Shown one piece after another: positions 26,081-35,943 of a stretch of 64,000 bases of DNA. Source of the DNA: Chlorogloeopsis sp038404745. GTDB taxonomy: Bacteria; Cyanobacteriota; Cyanobacteriia; Cyanobacteriales; Nostocaceae. The first letter of the stretch is position 1. Each line of letters starts with the position of its first letter. The stretch spans positions 1 to 64,000 of the forward strand of contig NZ_JAYKTT020000053.1 in the NCBI RefSeq assembly GCF_038404745.2, written 5' to 3'. The notes under the pieces were generated by a model. The model did not search any database. It saw only the letters and a list, made by a program, of their open reading frames with translations, and was not told the origin of the DNA. Made by a program: the position numbers and the translations under genes.

Positions 26081-27085
26081 TTAACCCAGACGGTTATTAT
26101 TTCCTGGGGAGATTTGGTTGTCTAATATAGGGTGATCTGTGGGAACATCTGAAACTATAGAGCGTATACCTTCCAAAGTCGCGGGAATAGTGCGCGGATC
26201 CATAAACATAACTTTACTGCTATCGCTTTTACCAATAGTTGCACCCATATCTAGATAGCCCAATGCCAACAAAATTTCTAAAGCTTGCTGGGCGCCAGGA
26301 CTAGTTTTGATTTTTTGGGCAATAATGTCGGCAGATTCGGCAATTGCTTGAGCTTTGAGAACTTGCTGTTGACGCTCGGCTTGGGCTTTAAGAACCAGCG
26401 CTTTTTGTTGAGCCTCTGCTTCCAAAACGACTGCTTTTTGACGTGCTTCTGCTTCTAGAACTTGGGCTTCTGCTTTGCCTCTAGCACTATTAACAGCAGA
26501 TTCTCGTTCACCCTCAGAAGTTAAAATTGCTGCCCGCTTGCGACGCTCTGCTGACATTTGCAATTCCATTGATTGCTGCACTTCCTGAGATGGAAGAATA
26601 TCCCGCAATTCTACTCGTGTTACCTTCACTCCCCAAGGATCGGTAGCAACATCCAAATCCCGTAATAGAAGTTCATTTACTTCCGAACGTGCGGTAAAGG
26701 TTTCATCTAGCTCCAATTTGCCCATTTCAGCGCGGATTTGCGTCATCACCAAATTCACCATCGCCGCTTGAAGATTTTCTACTTTGTAGTAAGCTTTCTC
26801 CATGTCAACGATGCGCCAATACACCACTGCATCAACAACGATTTTGACATTGTCGCGGGTTATACATTGTTGTGGTGGAATATCTAAAACTTTCTCGCGG
26901 ATTGTCTCACGGTAAACAATTCGATCAATAAAAGGAACAACAAAGTTTAACCCTGGTTCTAACTTTTTGTCGAAACTACCCAAGCGTTCTACTAAGGCTT
27001 CATTACCTTGATTGACTACTTTCACAGAACCCGCAACAGCAGAACCGCCCAAAATTAAACTAATTAGGAATAATATACCTTCCAT
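26081..27085 (-). CDS. SPFH/Band-7 stomatin-like protein
   Basis: 334-aa membrane-anchored scaffold. One N-terminal hydrophobic helix (FLISLILGGSAVAG) is followed by the SPFH domain (about 25-200: RLGSFDKKLEPGLNFVVPFI, DNVKIVVDAVVYWRI) and an Ala/Glu-rich coiled coil with repeated LEAEARQKAVV-type units (about 215-255). Family members form oligomeric rings in lipid microdomains, and commonly pair with an NfeD protein, which is the next gene upstream on the same strand here. Confidence 0.9.
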   Translation of the reverse strand: MEGILFLISLILGGSAVAGSVKVVNQGNEALVERLGSFDKKLEPGLNFVVPFIDRIVYRETIREKVLDIPPQQCITRDNVKIVVDAVVYWRIVDMEKAYYKVENLQAAMVNLVMTQIRAEMGKLELDETFTARSEVNELLLRDLDVATDPWGVKVTRVELRDILPSQEVQQSMELQMSAERRKRAAILTSEGERESAVNSARGKAEAQVLEAEARQKAVVLEAEAQQKALVLKAQAERQQQVLKAQAIAESADIIAQKIKTSPGAQQALEILLALGYLDMGATIGKSDSSKVMFMDPRTIPATLEGIRSIVSDVPTDHPILDNQISPGNNNRLG

Positions 27086-27152
27086 AATCTATCCCCTGAA
27101 TTTTTAAGTAGGTGATATAAATATTCTTTGCGTGATGGCTGTTAGTAGTTAG

Positions 27153-27222
27153 TAGGGGCGGGTTTTATCGATGATCTGTGGGTTCAAACCGACTATTTAT
27201 CTTCTAAAACCACCCGTACAGT
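27153..27222. repeat. Dispersed TAGGGGCGGG...CACCCGTACAG repeat
   Basis: Copy of the element family, inserted between the NfeD and stomatin genes. Ends TAGGGGCGGGTTTT and AAACCACCCGTACAG; interior ATTTATCTTCTAAA shared with the 13657 copy. Flanked by TTAGTAG and CCACTAAC sequences. Confidence 0.7.
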
Positions 27223-27263
27223 AGTTAGTAGTTGGTTGTTTACCACTAACCACTATCCACTAA

Positions 27264-27722
27264 CTATTGGATTGAAGAATATTCTGGCATCACAATTAAA
27301 GTTGTACCTTCGCGCCTGACTACATAGACTTGTTGATGGGGTGCGATCGCCAAATGATCGTCAAAGCATCGGGCGCGCCAAGAATTGCCTTCGTATAGTA
27401 CTCGCCCTGTTTTCCCGGCTGGTATCTCTGTTAAAGTTTCGGCTAAAACTGCGTCCTGAATTTTTGATTTTGCTCGCCGTGGTTTCACAAACCGACGGCA
27501 AAGCAAAATTAACACCACGGAAAGTAGTAGCCAAACCACCACTTGCAGCCATAACTTCCCTAAAATCACCCCAGAGAGTAACGCAACTACGAAGGCGCTA
27601 ATTCCCATCATGAAAGCGACAAAAGCCGTTGGCAGCAACAGTTCCATTAAACATAAACCTGCTCCTAACACGAGCCAGATTATGGTAGAACTGGATATCG
27701 ATGTTGCGGTATAAATTGGCAT
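27264..27722 (-). CDS. NfeD-family membrane protein
   Basis: 152 aa with three to four hydrophobic helices (IIWLVLGAGLCLMELLL, FVALLSGVILGKLW, VVVWLLLSVVLILL) and a C-terminal OB-fold (about 90-150, AGKTGRVLYEGNSWRARC). This is the short NfeD form without the ClpP-like protease domain. It precedes a stomatin gene, the standard partner. Role in membrane microdomain or protein quality control is family knowledge; nothing specific is visible here. Confidence 0.88.
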   Translation of the reverse strand: MPIYTATSISSSTIIWLVLGAGLCLMELLLPTAFVAFMMGISAFVVALLSGVILGKLWLQVVVWLLLSVVLILLCRRFVKPRRAKSKIQDAVLAETLTEIPAGKTGRVLYEGNSWRARCFDDHLAIAPHQQVYVVRREGTTLIVMPEYSSIQ

Positions 27723-27953
27723 AGCGCCATCCTAGACACTACATTTGCGTAAATGTATTTCTGTTTTCAAATACAGACATACACAACTATTTCCAGAAAT
27801 TGGAAGCTAGAATTTTTACGTAAGTTTTGGTTACTTTAAGTAATCAGTGTTGAATCGAAAACAGTTAAATCCAGTCTAATCTAACCTTTTAGTCTTTGAC
27901 AGCTAGATTTAATCGAACTTCACCTATCCATTTGTTCGGATATTTACACCTGC

Positions 27954-29948
27954 ATGATTTCTACCCAACAGTTAATTTATTGCCCAAATCCCATCTGTGC
28001 TAACCCCATCAATCCTGTAGACAACAGTCTTTGTGCAAGTTGTCAAACTCCACTGATTAAGCGCTATCTCTGGGCAGTTGGCGAATTTCCAACCAAAATT
28101 TCACCTGGAGAAATAGTGGCTGAACGGTATGAGGTAATAGCACCCCAAATCTGGTTAGATACTCAACCGGGAAAATTACCAGATATCCCTGAAGAAATAT
28201 CAGATGAAGTTATTCCTTACCTGCGCTTATATCCACAGCGATTGCACTTGCCACAAATTTATGGATGTGTTCGCTCCCCAGCACAAGACGGAGTTGATCT
28301 TCTCTTGTTGGAAAACGTGCCTGTAGATGAAACAGGAAATCTCTACCCAGCGATCGCTACTGTATGGCAGCAAGCAACAGCGATTAGACAAGTTTACTGG
28401 CTATGGCAAATTCTACAACTATGGACACCTTTATCAGAATTAGGAGTTGCAGCCAGTTTACTGAAACCAGACAATTTACGAGTGCAAGGTTGGTGTGTGC
28501 GCCTATTGCAACTTCAGCATTCAAAAACAATAAGGAACCCCAGCTTGCAGGATTTGGCAGAGTGTTGGCAGCCTTGGGTAAATATCGCCAAAACTCAAGT
28601 TGCAGCGGGGTTGGAGAAAATAGTTCGACATATGGGTAATCCTGACGCCGATTTAGTGGCAATTTCTACTCAATTCAATACTTTTTTACTAGCATCTGCT
28701 GCCCAATTACCCTTAACTATCAAAATGGCAGGTGCAACTGATATTGGCTCGCAAGAACTGACTCAAAATGAAGATTCTTGTTTTCCCACTGCCAATGATT
28801 CAATAGAAGATCCTTTACTACTACAAGCAGCGATTATTTGTGATGGTATTGGTGGACATGAAGGCGGCGAAGTTGCAAGTCTTTTGGCAATACAATCTTT
28901 AAAATTGCAAATTCGGGCTTTACTCAAAGATATAGCTGAACAGACTGAAATTGTACCTCCTAATGTTGTACACAAACAACTAGAAGCTAGTTTGCGAGTT
29001 GTAAATAACGTAATCTGTAACTGTAATAACGAGCAAAAGCGCGGAGGTACTCAACGCATGGCAACAACTGCTGTCATGGCAGTGCAAGTGCCGCAAAATA
29101 TCCCCAATGTTTCTAGTTTACAGTCAGAGAACGCCCATGAACTTTACTTAACGAGCATCGGTGATAGTCGTGCTTACTGGATTACTTACAACTACTGTCA
29201 ATTACTTACAGTCGATGATGATGTAGTAGCAAGGGAAGTAAGTAACGCTCGCAGTTTTTATCATAAAGCGCTACAACGTCCAGATGCCGCTGCCCTTACT
29301 CAAGCATTGGGGACAAAAGATGGGGAATTTCTCCACTTTTGGATGCAACGCTTGATTGTCGAAGAAGACGGCATATTGCTATTATGTTCTGATGGCTTCA
29401 GTGACAATAACTTGGTAGAACAATCTTGGCGAGAGTATGCTTTACCAGTCTTAACAGGTGAATTTTCCCTAGAAGACGCTCTCTACTCTTGGATGAAAAT
29501 AGCTAGTGAGAAAAATGGTTACGATAATATATCACTAGTTTTGATTCATTACCGTGTTTCCCCAGATTATCCAGTTCTGGTTACTAAGGCGCGATCGCAA
29601 ATCGAAGTTGTTGAAGAAAAGCAAGTAGAAATCGTCACAGGAACACAACTAGAAATAGCACACGAACCCGAATTAGCAGAAAGTTCTCAGTTACTCTTGG
29701 ATTTAGAAATTTCAGAACCTGCTACAGCCAAAGCAACCCAAACCCCTGCCAAAAATAAATCTCGTCAGTACAAACCAAAGTTTAGGCTCATAGGATTGTT
29801 GGTTGTATTGCTAGGAAGTACAACAGCAGGATTATATGCTTGGTGGCGATTTCATCCGCAATCATTCCAGCAAATGTGCCGACAACTTCCTCAGATAACG
29901 CGGCAATTTTGTATGCCTCGGAAGCAAGTGCTTAAAAATTCTCAATAA
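27954..29948 (+). CDS. PP2C-type Ser/Thr phosphatase with zinc ribbon and pseudokinase-like N-terminus
   Basis: 664 aa. Residues about 8-27 are a zinc ribbon (CPNPICANP ... CASC). About 45-250 resembles a degenerate protein-kinase domain (ERYEVIAPQIW, LLLLENVPV, LLKPDNLRV) that lacks obvious catalytic HRD and DFG motifs. About 255-530 is a PP2C domain with metal-binding Asp motifs: QNEDSC, CDGIGGHEGGEVAS, GDSRAYWI, LCSDGFSDN, and a late DNIS. One transmembrane helix (LIGLLVVLLGSTTAGLYAWW, about 610-630) ends the protein, which suggests membrane anchoring. Such proteins act in partner-switch or serine-phosphorylation signalling. Confidence 0.85.
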   Translation: MISTQQLIYCPNPICANPINPVDNSLCASCQTPLIKRYLWAVGEFPTKISPGEIVAERYEVIAPQIWLDTQPGKLPDIPEEISDEVIPYLRLYPQRLHLPQIYGCVRSPAQDGVDLLLLENVPVDETGNLYPAIATVWQQATAIRQVYWLWQILQLWTPLSELGVAASLLKPDNLRVQGWCVRLLQLQHSKTIRNPSLQDLAECWQPWVNIAKTQVAAGLEKIVRHMGNPDADLVAISTQFNTFLLASAAQLPLTIKMAGATDIGSQELTQNEDSCFPTANDSIEDPLLLQAAIICDGIGGHEGGEVASLLAIQSLKLQIRALLKDIAEQTEIVPPNVVHKQLEASLRVVNNVICNCNNEQKRGGTQRMATTAVMAVQVPQNIPNVSSLQSENAHELYLTSIGDSRAYWITYNYCQLLTVDDDVVAREVSNARSFYHKALQRPDAAALTQALGTKDGEFLHFWMQRLIVEEDGILLLCSDGFSDNNLVEQSWREYALPVLTGEFSLEDALYSWMKIASEKNGYDNISLVLIHYRVSPDYPVLVTKARSQIEVVEEKQVEIVTGTQLEIAHEPELAESSQLLLDLEISEPATAKATQTPAKNKSRQYKPKFRLIGLLVVLLGSTTAGLYAWWRFHPQSFQQMCRQLPQITRQFCMPRKQVLKNSQ

Positions 29949-30264
29949 AATTAAATACGAATTGCGTATGAGATCAATTAGTAATGCTCTGGCAATGTGG
30001 TCAAGGCTAGGTATTTAATCCAAAGCAGCTATTCATGATGGTGTTATCTAATACAAGTATATAGAGTAACTGTAGAGCGGTTAATTCACAATACATCCTC
30101 TAGAATTTTTAAGTTTGTGAACGAAGAAAGTTCTTCTAGAGCAATACAATGTTCTTTATTGGAAAATACTGTACTTTTTAGGTAAATATTTCTTCACAAG
30201 TATATTATCATTGAAATAAGTATCAAGTTAATATCAGGTATATATAGGTTCGTAAATTTACTTT
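29949..30264. other. Intergenic region, nothing clear
   Basis: 316 bp of AT-rich DNA between two plus-strand genes, presumably with the promoter of the AAA gene. No hairpin or repeat of note. Confidence 0.3.
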
Positions 30265-31722
30265 TTGTTTAACCATAAAATTGCCGTGGAAGAACTTATG
30301 GAATTTGTAGAAAGAATTCTACAAGATCAGCCTCTCAGTTCCATTCAGCGGTTTGTGCTTCATGAATCGTGGTTGGGCAAAACTTACGGTGAAATGGCAA
30401 AGAGATCAGGTTATAGAAGCCACTATATTAAAGAAGTTGGCTCTCAGTTATGGCAAGATCTTTCTGAAGCACTAGGAGAGAAGGTAACAAAAAAAAACTT
30501 GCATCTGGTCTTAAGCAAAAATCTGCAAGATAGAATAAAACCGCAAGAAAACAAGTTTTTACAGAATTTTTATTCAGATTATAGCTCAGAAAATAAATAT
30601 TCAGACTTAGTATCAGTCAGTAAAATGGACTTTCCTAGCGGCCTTGTGCCTCTAGATTCTCCTTTTTACATCAATCGCCCTCCACTTGAAGAACTTGTTT
30701 GTCACGAGATTACACAACCTGGGTGCTTAATAAGAATCAAAGCACCAAGGAAGATGGGAAAAAGTTCGCTGCTCAACCGTGTACTTACTCATGCTAAAGA
30801 GTGGGGTTATCAAATTGCCTATTTAGATTTTCAAGAAGCTGATGAAGACGTTTTTACTTCCCTTGATAAATTCTTACGTTGGTTCTGTATAAATGTTAGC
30901 AGGCAGTTGAATCTCTTTGCCTGCCTAGATGATTTTTGGGATGCCCAGATGGGCAGCAAAGTCAGCTGCAAAATCTATTTCGAGGAATATCTGCTCCAAT
31001 ACATTGATAGTAGTCCTGTCGTCTTGGCTTTAAATGAAGTTCATCGGGTTTTTGAATATCCCAACATTGCCCAAGACTTCTTGCTTATGCTGCGATTTTG
31101 GCACGAAGTGGCAAAGCAGGATCAAACTTGGCAAAAATTGCGGATGATATTAGCCCACACCATAGAAATTTATGTTCCGCTCAAGCTCAACCAGTCTCCT
31201 TTAAATCTAGGAGTAACAGTTTCAATACCACCATTTACTCTAGAGCAGGTACAGAATTTAGCAAAATGTTATGGACTAGACTGGGCAGCAGATCAACAAG
31301 GGGCGCAACGCCTTGCTCCTCTACACGAAATGATAGGAGGATATCCCTATTTGGTAAACCTTGCACTTTATCATCTACACCACGGGAAAATCACACTAGA
31401 AGTGCTACTAAAAACAGCTCCAACACCAACAGGGATTTATAGTCAACATTTTAGAGAAATATTATCCCTACTCCAAGCTGAACCCCAATTGCTTTGGGCT
31501 ATGCAACAGATTGTCACTACTCATGAGAGAGTGCAACTAGACACGATCGCTGCATATAAGCTCGAAAGCATGGGTTTAGTTAAACTAGATGGCAACCAAG
31601 CTCGTCTCAGTTGTGAGTTGTATCGTCTTTATTTTAGCCAGCAGTTTGGCAAGCAAAATAGCGCCAATGCTTTCTCAAAACTATCGGAGCAAGAACAAAA
31701 AGAATACTCGCTTACACTCTAA
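30265..31722 (+). CDS. AAA-like ATPase with vMAP-type N-terminal domain
   Basis: 485 aa. Residues about 1-85 (QPLSSIQRFVLHESWLGKTY, GEMAKRSGYRSHYIKEVGSQ) match the helix-turn-helix-like N-domain of cyanobacterial vWA-MoxR-associated proteins. About 130-470 is an AAA_35-type NTPase: Walker A APRKMGKSSLL, Walker B-like PVVLALNEVHRVFE and a C-terminal winged helix (VKLDGNQARLSCELYRLYF). These occur in cyanobacterial signalling or conflict systems; exact role unknown. The TTG at 30265 is the longest start; GTG 30289 or ATG 30298 (after GGAAGAA) are equally plausible. No partner genes are adjacent. Confidence 0.75.
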   Translation: MFNHKIAVEELMEFVERILQDQPLSSIQRFVLHESWLGKTYGEMAKRSGYRSHYIKEVGSQLWQDLSEALGEKVTKKNLHLVLSKNLQDRIKPQENKFLQNFYSDYSSENKYSDLVSVSKMDFPSGLVPLDSPFYINRPPLEELVCHEITQPGCLIRIKAPRKMGKSSLLNRVLTHAKEWGYQIAYLDFQEADEDVFTSLDKFLRWFCINVSRQLNLFACLDDFWDAQMGSKVSCKIYFEEYLLQYIDSSPVVLALNEVHRVFEYPNIAQDFLLMLRFWHEVAKQDQTWQKLRMILAHTIEIYVPLKLNQSPLNLGVTVSIPPFTLEQVQNLAKCYGLDWAADQQGAQRLAPLHEMIGGYPYLVNLALYHLHHGKITLEVLLKTAPTPTGIYSQHFREILSLLQAEPQLLWAMQQIVTTHERVQLDTIAAYKLESMGLVKLDGNQARLSCELYRLYFSQQFGKQNSANAFSKLSEQEQKEYSLTL

Positions 31723-32655
31723 AACCAATCTAATTAGTCAGTTTCTCTGAGTAATTTTGCAGAGTTAATATTTTTTGGTACCTCTTTTCAAGTTTTCAGT
31801 CATCTGCGAAAGGCAAACTTCTCACAGCGCTGTCTTACAGTATCAGCTTTAACCTGTTAATTTTTACAAGTAGCAATGAAGGACGAAGGAATTGCTATTC
31901 ATATCAAAGGATAAGTGATTGAAAACAGGTTTTGCATATTATATAAATTGATATTGTAATCACTTTTAAATATTCATAAGATTAGTATATTAGTTTTTAA
32001 TACTTAAACTTAGAAACGCAGTCTTTGAACAATACTACTAAGTAGTCGTACAAAATAAATTATCTATTTAGGCAAGGGGACAGGGAACAGTCAAAGAATA
32101 CAGCGATTTCAGTCGTGTTGCAAAATAGCTATTATGATATTTATGCATAGCTACTTAATTTAGCAGATCATACATATTTATTAGAATTATCGTTATTGAG
32201 CTTAAGGTTTTTATGGCATTCATTAAAGAACTTCATTAAAAGTTGAGTATTTATTTTTAGCTTAACAGATTTTTGAAATCAATGTAACTAAACCCTTAGA
32301 ATCACTTCATTTCAAGAATCATAAAATTGATTTTGTAATTTAACTATTTTATTTAAATTTCATCTAATATTTTATTGTTTTTATATTGAATAATTTTCAT
32401 TTCCATAGCAAAAAAATATATATAAATTTATCATTTATTAATTAGCAGTTTTTCTTGATAATCTAAATCTCAGTAACTAAACAAAATTAATTACAAACTC
32501 TCTACGTTTTTGTTCCCTGTTAAGAGTTCATTTCACTCCACCCGTAACTTTAATTTTGCCTAACCACTGATGTCAGCCTCAAGAACATAAATTTATTGGT
32601 TTTGAAAATACCATGTGGAAATTGAATACCGTTAACACTGCTAATATATTAGGTT
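31723..32655. other. Gene-poor AT-rich region with remnants
   Basis: About 930 bp without an intact gene. It holds a short relic of an AraC-type regulator 3' end (31883-31918) and long A/T stretches (for example 32330-32470). It is followed by a WD40 gene relic with its terminator. Looks like decayed DNA. Confidence 0.4.
31883..31918 (+). pseudogene. Relic of the 3' end of an AraC-type regulator gene
   Basis: Reads TKELLFISKDK-stop, nearly identical to the last residues AKELLLISKDR-stop of the receiver-AraC regulator at 35944-36921; DNA similarity continues weakly for about 25 bp past the stop. A remnant of a second copy or of a duplication around the di-heme peroxidase gene. Confidence 0.5.
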
Positions 32656-32727
32656 ATGAGTGGACAGAATCTTGTTAGTGGTAGTGCCGATGATACTATC
32701 AAAATTTGGCAGTTAACTTCCAATTAA
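32656..32727 (+). pseudogene. Relic of the 3' end of a WD40-repeat gene
   Basis: Reads SGQNLVSGSADDTIKIWQLT, then SN and a stop: the canonical last blade of a cyanobacterial WD40 protein (GH...LVSGSxDxTIKIW). Only about 22 codons remain; upstream sequence shows no further blade. Followed directly by its terminator hairpin. Confidence 0.65.
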
Positions 32728-32742
32728 CATCAGATATAAATA

Positions 32743-32769
32743 AAAAACCCTTAGAGCGTAAGGGTTTTT
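32743..32769 (+). terminator. Intrinsic terminator of the lost WD40 gene
   Basis: 11-bp stem AAAAACCCTTA / TAAGGGTTTTT with loop GAGCG and terminal T-run, 15 bp after the WD40 relic stop codon. Orphaned together with the gene remnant. Confidence 0.7.
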
Positions 32770-32880
32770 AGATATAAATAAAATAAAAGAGAAAATGACT
32801 GTGTCGGGTGGTCTAATCATTTAGATAATTTGCATCTTCTATCTCCAGATTGTTTTGATGCGTCAATTATCTAAAGAATG

Positions 32881-34995
32881 CTAGCGTTTTTCCAGGAAAT
32901 TTTGAATGGCATTGCCACCATTACCACCAACAGCAGGGATTTCTATCAGTTCATCTGTGGCTTTTCCAGTACCATCGTCTGTAACAGAGTTCTGATCACC
33001 TGGATGTCCATTGGGAATGAACAGTTGTGGATGGTCGAAAGGTGCTTTCTCAAAGCGAACTCGCTCATCGGTCAAACTCTTGAGAAAGGCAACTATATCC
33101 TGTTTATTCTGAGCACTCAGGTTAAGTACTGGCAGAACACCAGGAAAATCTCCTGCGCGAAAGTCTCCGCCACGACTGTAGAAATCTACCACTTGTTCGA
33201 GAGTCAATTGCCCACCATTATGGAAGTAAGGGGCAGTCAACTCTACATTGCGTAGTGTGGGTGTCTTGAAGGCTCCCTCTACACCCAAGTTTTCTTCACC
33301 CGTAGGGATAACTGATGGCTCTTCGCCAAGCAGTTGCTGGAATGTGCCATTAAGGGCTAGGCGAGATTCTGCAAGCGGATTGCCAAAAGGATCGTTACCA
33401 CCAACACCACGGTCTTCCGCCGTAGGTCTGACACCGTTATTCAAGAAGCCAACATCTTCGATAGGTTGTTGACCAAATAGCGCAGGTGCGATGCGTCCTT
33501 GGGTTTTGATATGGCTAACTGAAGCAATGGTAAACTCTGCACCTATATGACAACCAATACATCCTTGCTCTTGGAAAGCTTGCAATCCCCGCTGCTGTTG
33601 TTCGGTGAGAGCATTGGTATTTCCTTCCATAAAGCGATCAAAAGGCGTATCGTCAGAGATAAGCGTGGACTCGTACATCTGAATGGCTAACCCGAAGAAC
33701 AAGGGGAAGTTGTACTCCATCAAATTGTACTGGTTATTGTCTTGAAGATTGGGTATATCAACTATAGTCCGCGAACCATCAGAATTAATTTGAATCCACT
33801 TAGTAGATCTCCACCACTCTGGCTTGAAAGCATCCTCAATCAATCTTTCGTAGGTTATGGTTTTAAGACCAGGCTTGGGGTATCTACTATCAGCACCTAA
33901 AACACTATCTTCTGGATGCACAATTTGTTTGCCTAGCGGGCGAATGGGAAGCAACTTTTGACCTAGTTTTCGAGGTAGTTTTCTGCCCCTTTCAAAGACG
34001 TCGAATTCAAATCCTTGGTTGATTTGTCTCAACCTGTCAACTCGTCCTAATTTGTCACCAATCTCCTGAAACGTGCGACCATCAGCCGACATCTCAAAGG
34101 AACTGATTGGTGGAGCCAGCGCCTGGGAAGCTAGAGATGAATTCTTGAGACTAACTTTGACAAGTTCTAGCTCATGAGGCTTGTTTGCCTTACCAACAAA
34201 CGCATTGGGATCTCTTAAGCCCCACGGATTTACACCATTGAAGATGTTCTGTGCTCTTCCATCCCAAAAGTTACGGAAGTTGAAGACTGCATCAATAACC
34301 GTTGGAGCGTTCCGCGGCTCAACCCGCCGTACATTAGTGCCATTAACGTTAAATATCGGATCGTCTTTGTGATTTACTTTGTCCTCCGCCTGACCAGGAA
34401 CAACTTCAACAAACTCCGTATTGAAGACCGCATGGGATGAAACGATATCGTTACTGTCAGACAAGACCGTACTATTGACATCATCTGGATTCGACAGCTT
34501 GTGGAAAGGAAAATCTTCCGGCTTGAGCTGGTAGTTCGCTCCATTCCCGACTTGGAAAGTTGCATCCTGAACTAGGGGATCATCAATATTGACGCGCTCA
34601 ACACCAGGATTGATCTGATTTTTGGATCTGTTGTCTGCGCCAGCATGGAAATGACAGCTAGCACAAGTCATCACGCCATCACTGCCAAGTTGCATATCCC
34701 AGAAAAGGGATTTCCCTAGCTTGATTGCGGCTGTCTTATCCCGAATGAAGTCTCCAAGATTATCAGGCTCTGGAACCGATACGGTTTTAAGCGAAGCCAA
34801 ATCATCTGACGATGATGTTACCTGCGCCGACACAGTATGTCCACAGATGACAGCTGCGGTTACCAATACCGCAATTGTTATAGTTTTTGAATACTTTGAT
34901 ACTAGTCGTTGAGTAAGGTTTACAAAAATAAAACCCAACCCTCTCCCGAACATCGAAATTTTGTTACGGGATAATATTCCTCGTAGTATGCCCAT
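32881..34995 (-). CDS. Di-heme cytochrome c peroxidase / MauG-family protein
   Basis: 704 aa, exported. A basic N-terminus and hydrophobic segment (TIAVLVTAAVICG, about residues 40-52) ending near VSAQ predict a signal peptide. Two c-type heme motifs, CASCH (about residue 115) and CIGCH (about residue 480), define the bacterial CCP/MauG family, which reduces H2O2 or carries out long-range oxidations in the periplasm. It is longer than classical CCP (about 330-350 aa), with an insertion between the hemes. A late segment ENLGVEGAFKTPTLRNVELT and PYFHNGG is typical. Isolated gene; its position 0.9 kb upstream of the regulator of the indolocarbazole-like cluster may be chance. Confidence 0.87.
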   Translation of the reverse strand: MGILRGILSRNKISMFGRGLGFIFVNLTQRLVSKYSKTITIAVLVTAAVICGHTVSAQVTSSSDDLASLKTVSVPEPDNLGDFIRDKTAAIKLGKSLFWDMQLGSDGVMTCASCHFHAGADNRSKNQINPGVERVNIDDPLVQDATFQVGNGANYQLKPEDFPFHKLSNPDDVNSTVLSDSNDIVSSHAVFNTEFVEVVPGQAEDKVNHKDDPIFNVNGTNVRRVEPRNAPTVIDAVFNFRNFWDGRAQNIFNGVNPWGLRDPNAFVGKANKPHELELVKVSLKNSSLASQALAPPISSFEMSADGRTFQEIGDKLGRVDRLRQINQGFEFDVFERGRKLPRKLGQKLLPIRPLGKQIVHPEDSVLGADSRYPKPGLKTITYERLIEDAFKPEWWRSTKWIQINSDGSRTIVDIPNLQDNNQYNLMEYNFPLFFGLAIQMYESTLISDDTPFDRFMEGNTNALTEQQQRGLQAFQEQGCIGCHIGAEFTIASVSHIKTQGRIAPALFGQQPIEDVGFLNNGVRPTAEDRGVGGNDPFGNPLAESRLALNGTFQQLLGEEPSVIPTGEENLGVEGAFKTPTLRNVELTAPYFHNGGQLTLEQVVDFYSRGGDFRAGDFPGVLPVLNLSAQNKQDIVAFLKSLTDERVRFEKAPFDHPQLFIPNGHPGDQNSVTDDGTGKATDELIEIPAVGGNGGNAIQNFLEKR

Positions 34996-35943
34996 TATGA
35001 CAGTTCCTACTGCAAAGACAAAACCTAAATATTAAGATGAGATTGTTGACCATCTCAAAAAATAAACAACAACAAAAATCTCAATACAGCCATGCTATTT
35101 GAGTTGCTAGATTACTCTTTGGATCTGTAATTTGCCATCAGCAATCACAAGTCAATTACGCCTGATGTGAATTAGAAATGCCTCTTAATCCTAATAAGGC
35201 TTTCTAGGCTTTCTGAAGACAAGTATCTCAAAAATAGATGAAATTATAAGGATCTCAACACCCAGTTCACATTGAAACGCAAATTTTGACAGATGACAAA
35301 TAAAAGTCAGTTCTAAACATCTCACAAATAAACCAGAATTACTACATATATAAGTTTTTTTTATTAAACATAAATCAAAAAGTATCAAGTGGGCAAAGCA
35401 CAGATAATAAAAAGTTTTTATATTTAATTCTTCTTCTGTAAGTATTTAAGTTTAAAAACGTGAAACGTATACAGACAGAGATCTTAAGAATTTTATAAAA
35501 TAATAATTCAAGAAAATTTTAGTATAAAATTATTTAATTAAATTTGCTAAATCCTACTTTTCTTACTCCAAATCCCACTTTTCCTACTTTAAAGTTAAAA
35601 TGTAAATATTGGATCTACTACCAGTCTCAAAAATACTAGAAGTCTTACTAGAAGCATGTTATTTTAAAGTGTAAAATTAATTTGTATTATAAATCACGAG
35701 AATTTTTTGAATTATTCCAAAAGAAAGATAGACAAAATGATTTGTAATACTGTTATACTAATTTCGGTTATTTTCATTTGTTTTTATTGGGTAATTTTTT
35801 ACTATTTATAAAATTTTTGTTTAGTAATACTTTCTTACGTTAATTTGCATCAAAAACTGCCAAGCATTATAAGTATGCAGCTTGCATTCATTAAAAAAGT
35901 ATTAGTAGTTATTGCTTGGAATTGATGCCTTTAGTGTTCTTCA
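34996..35943. other. Long AT-rich intergenic region
   Basis: About 950 bp between the di-heme peroxidase (minus) and the receiver-AraC regulator (plus). No credible ORF. It contains an imperfect direct repeat near 35551-35590 (AAATCCTACTTTTCTTACTC, then AAATCCCACTTTTCCTACTT), a possible operator for the regulator. Confidence 0.35.

Noticed and set aside
35191..35388. 65-codon minus-strand ORF in the AT-rich gap
   Set aside because: Composition follows AT-rich background, no ribosome-binding site or recognised motif.
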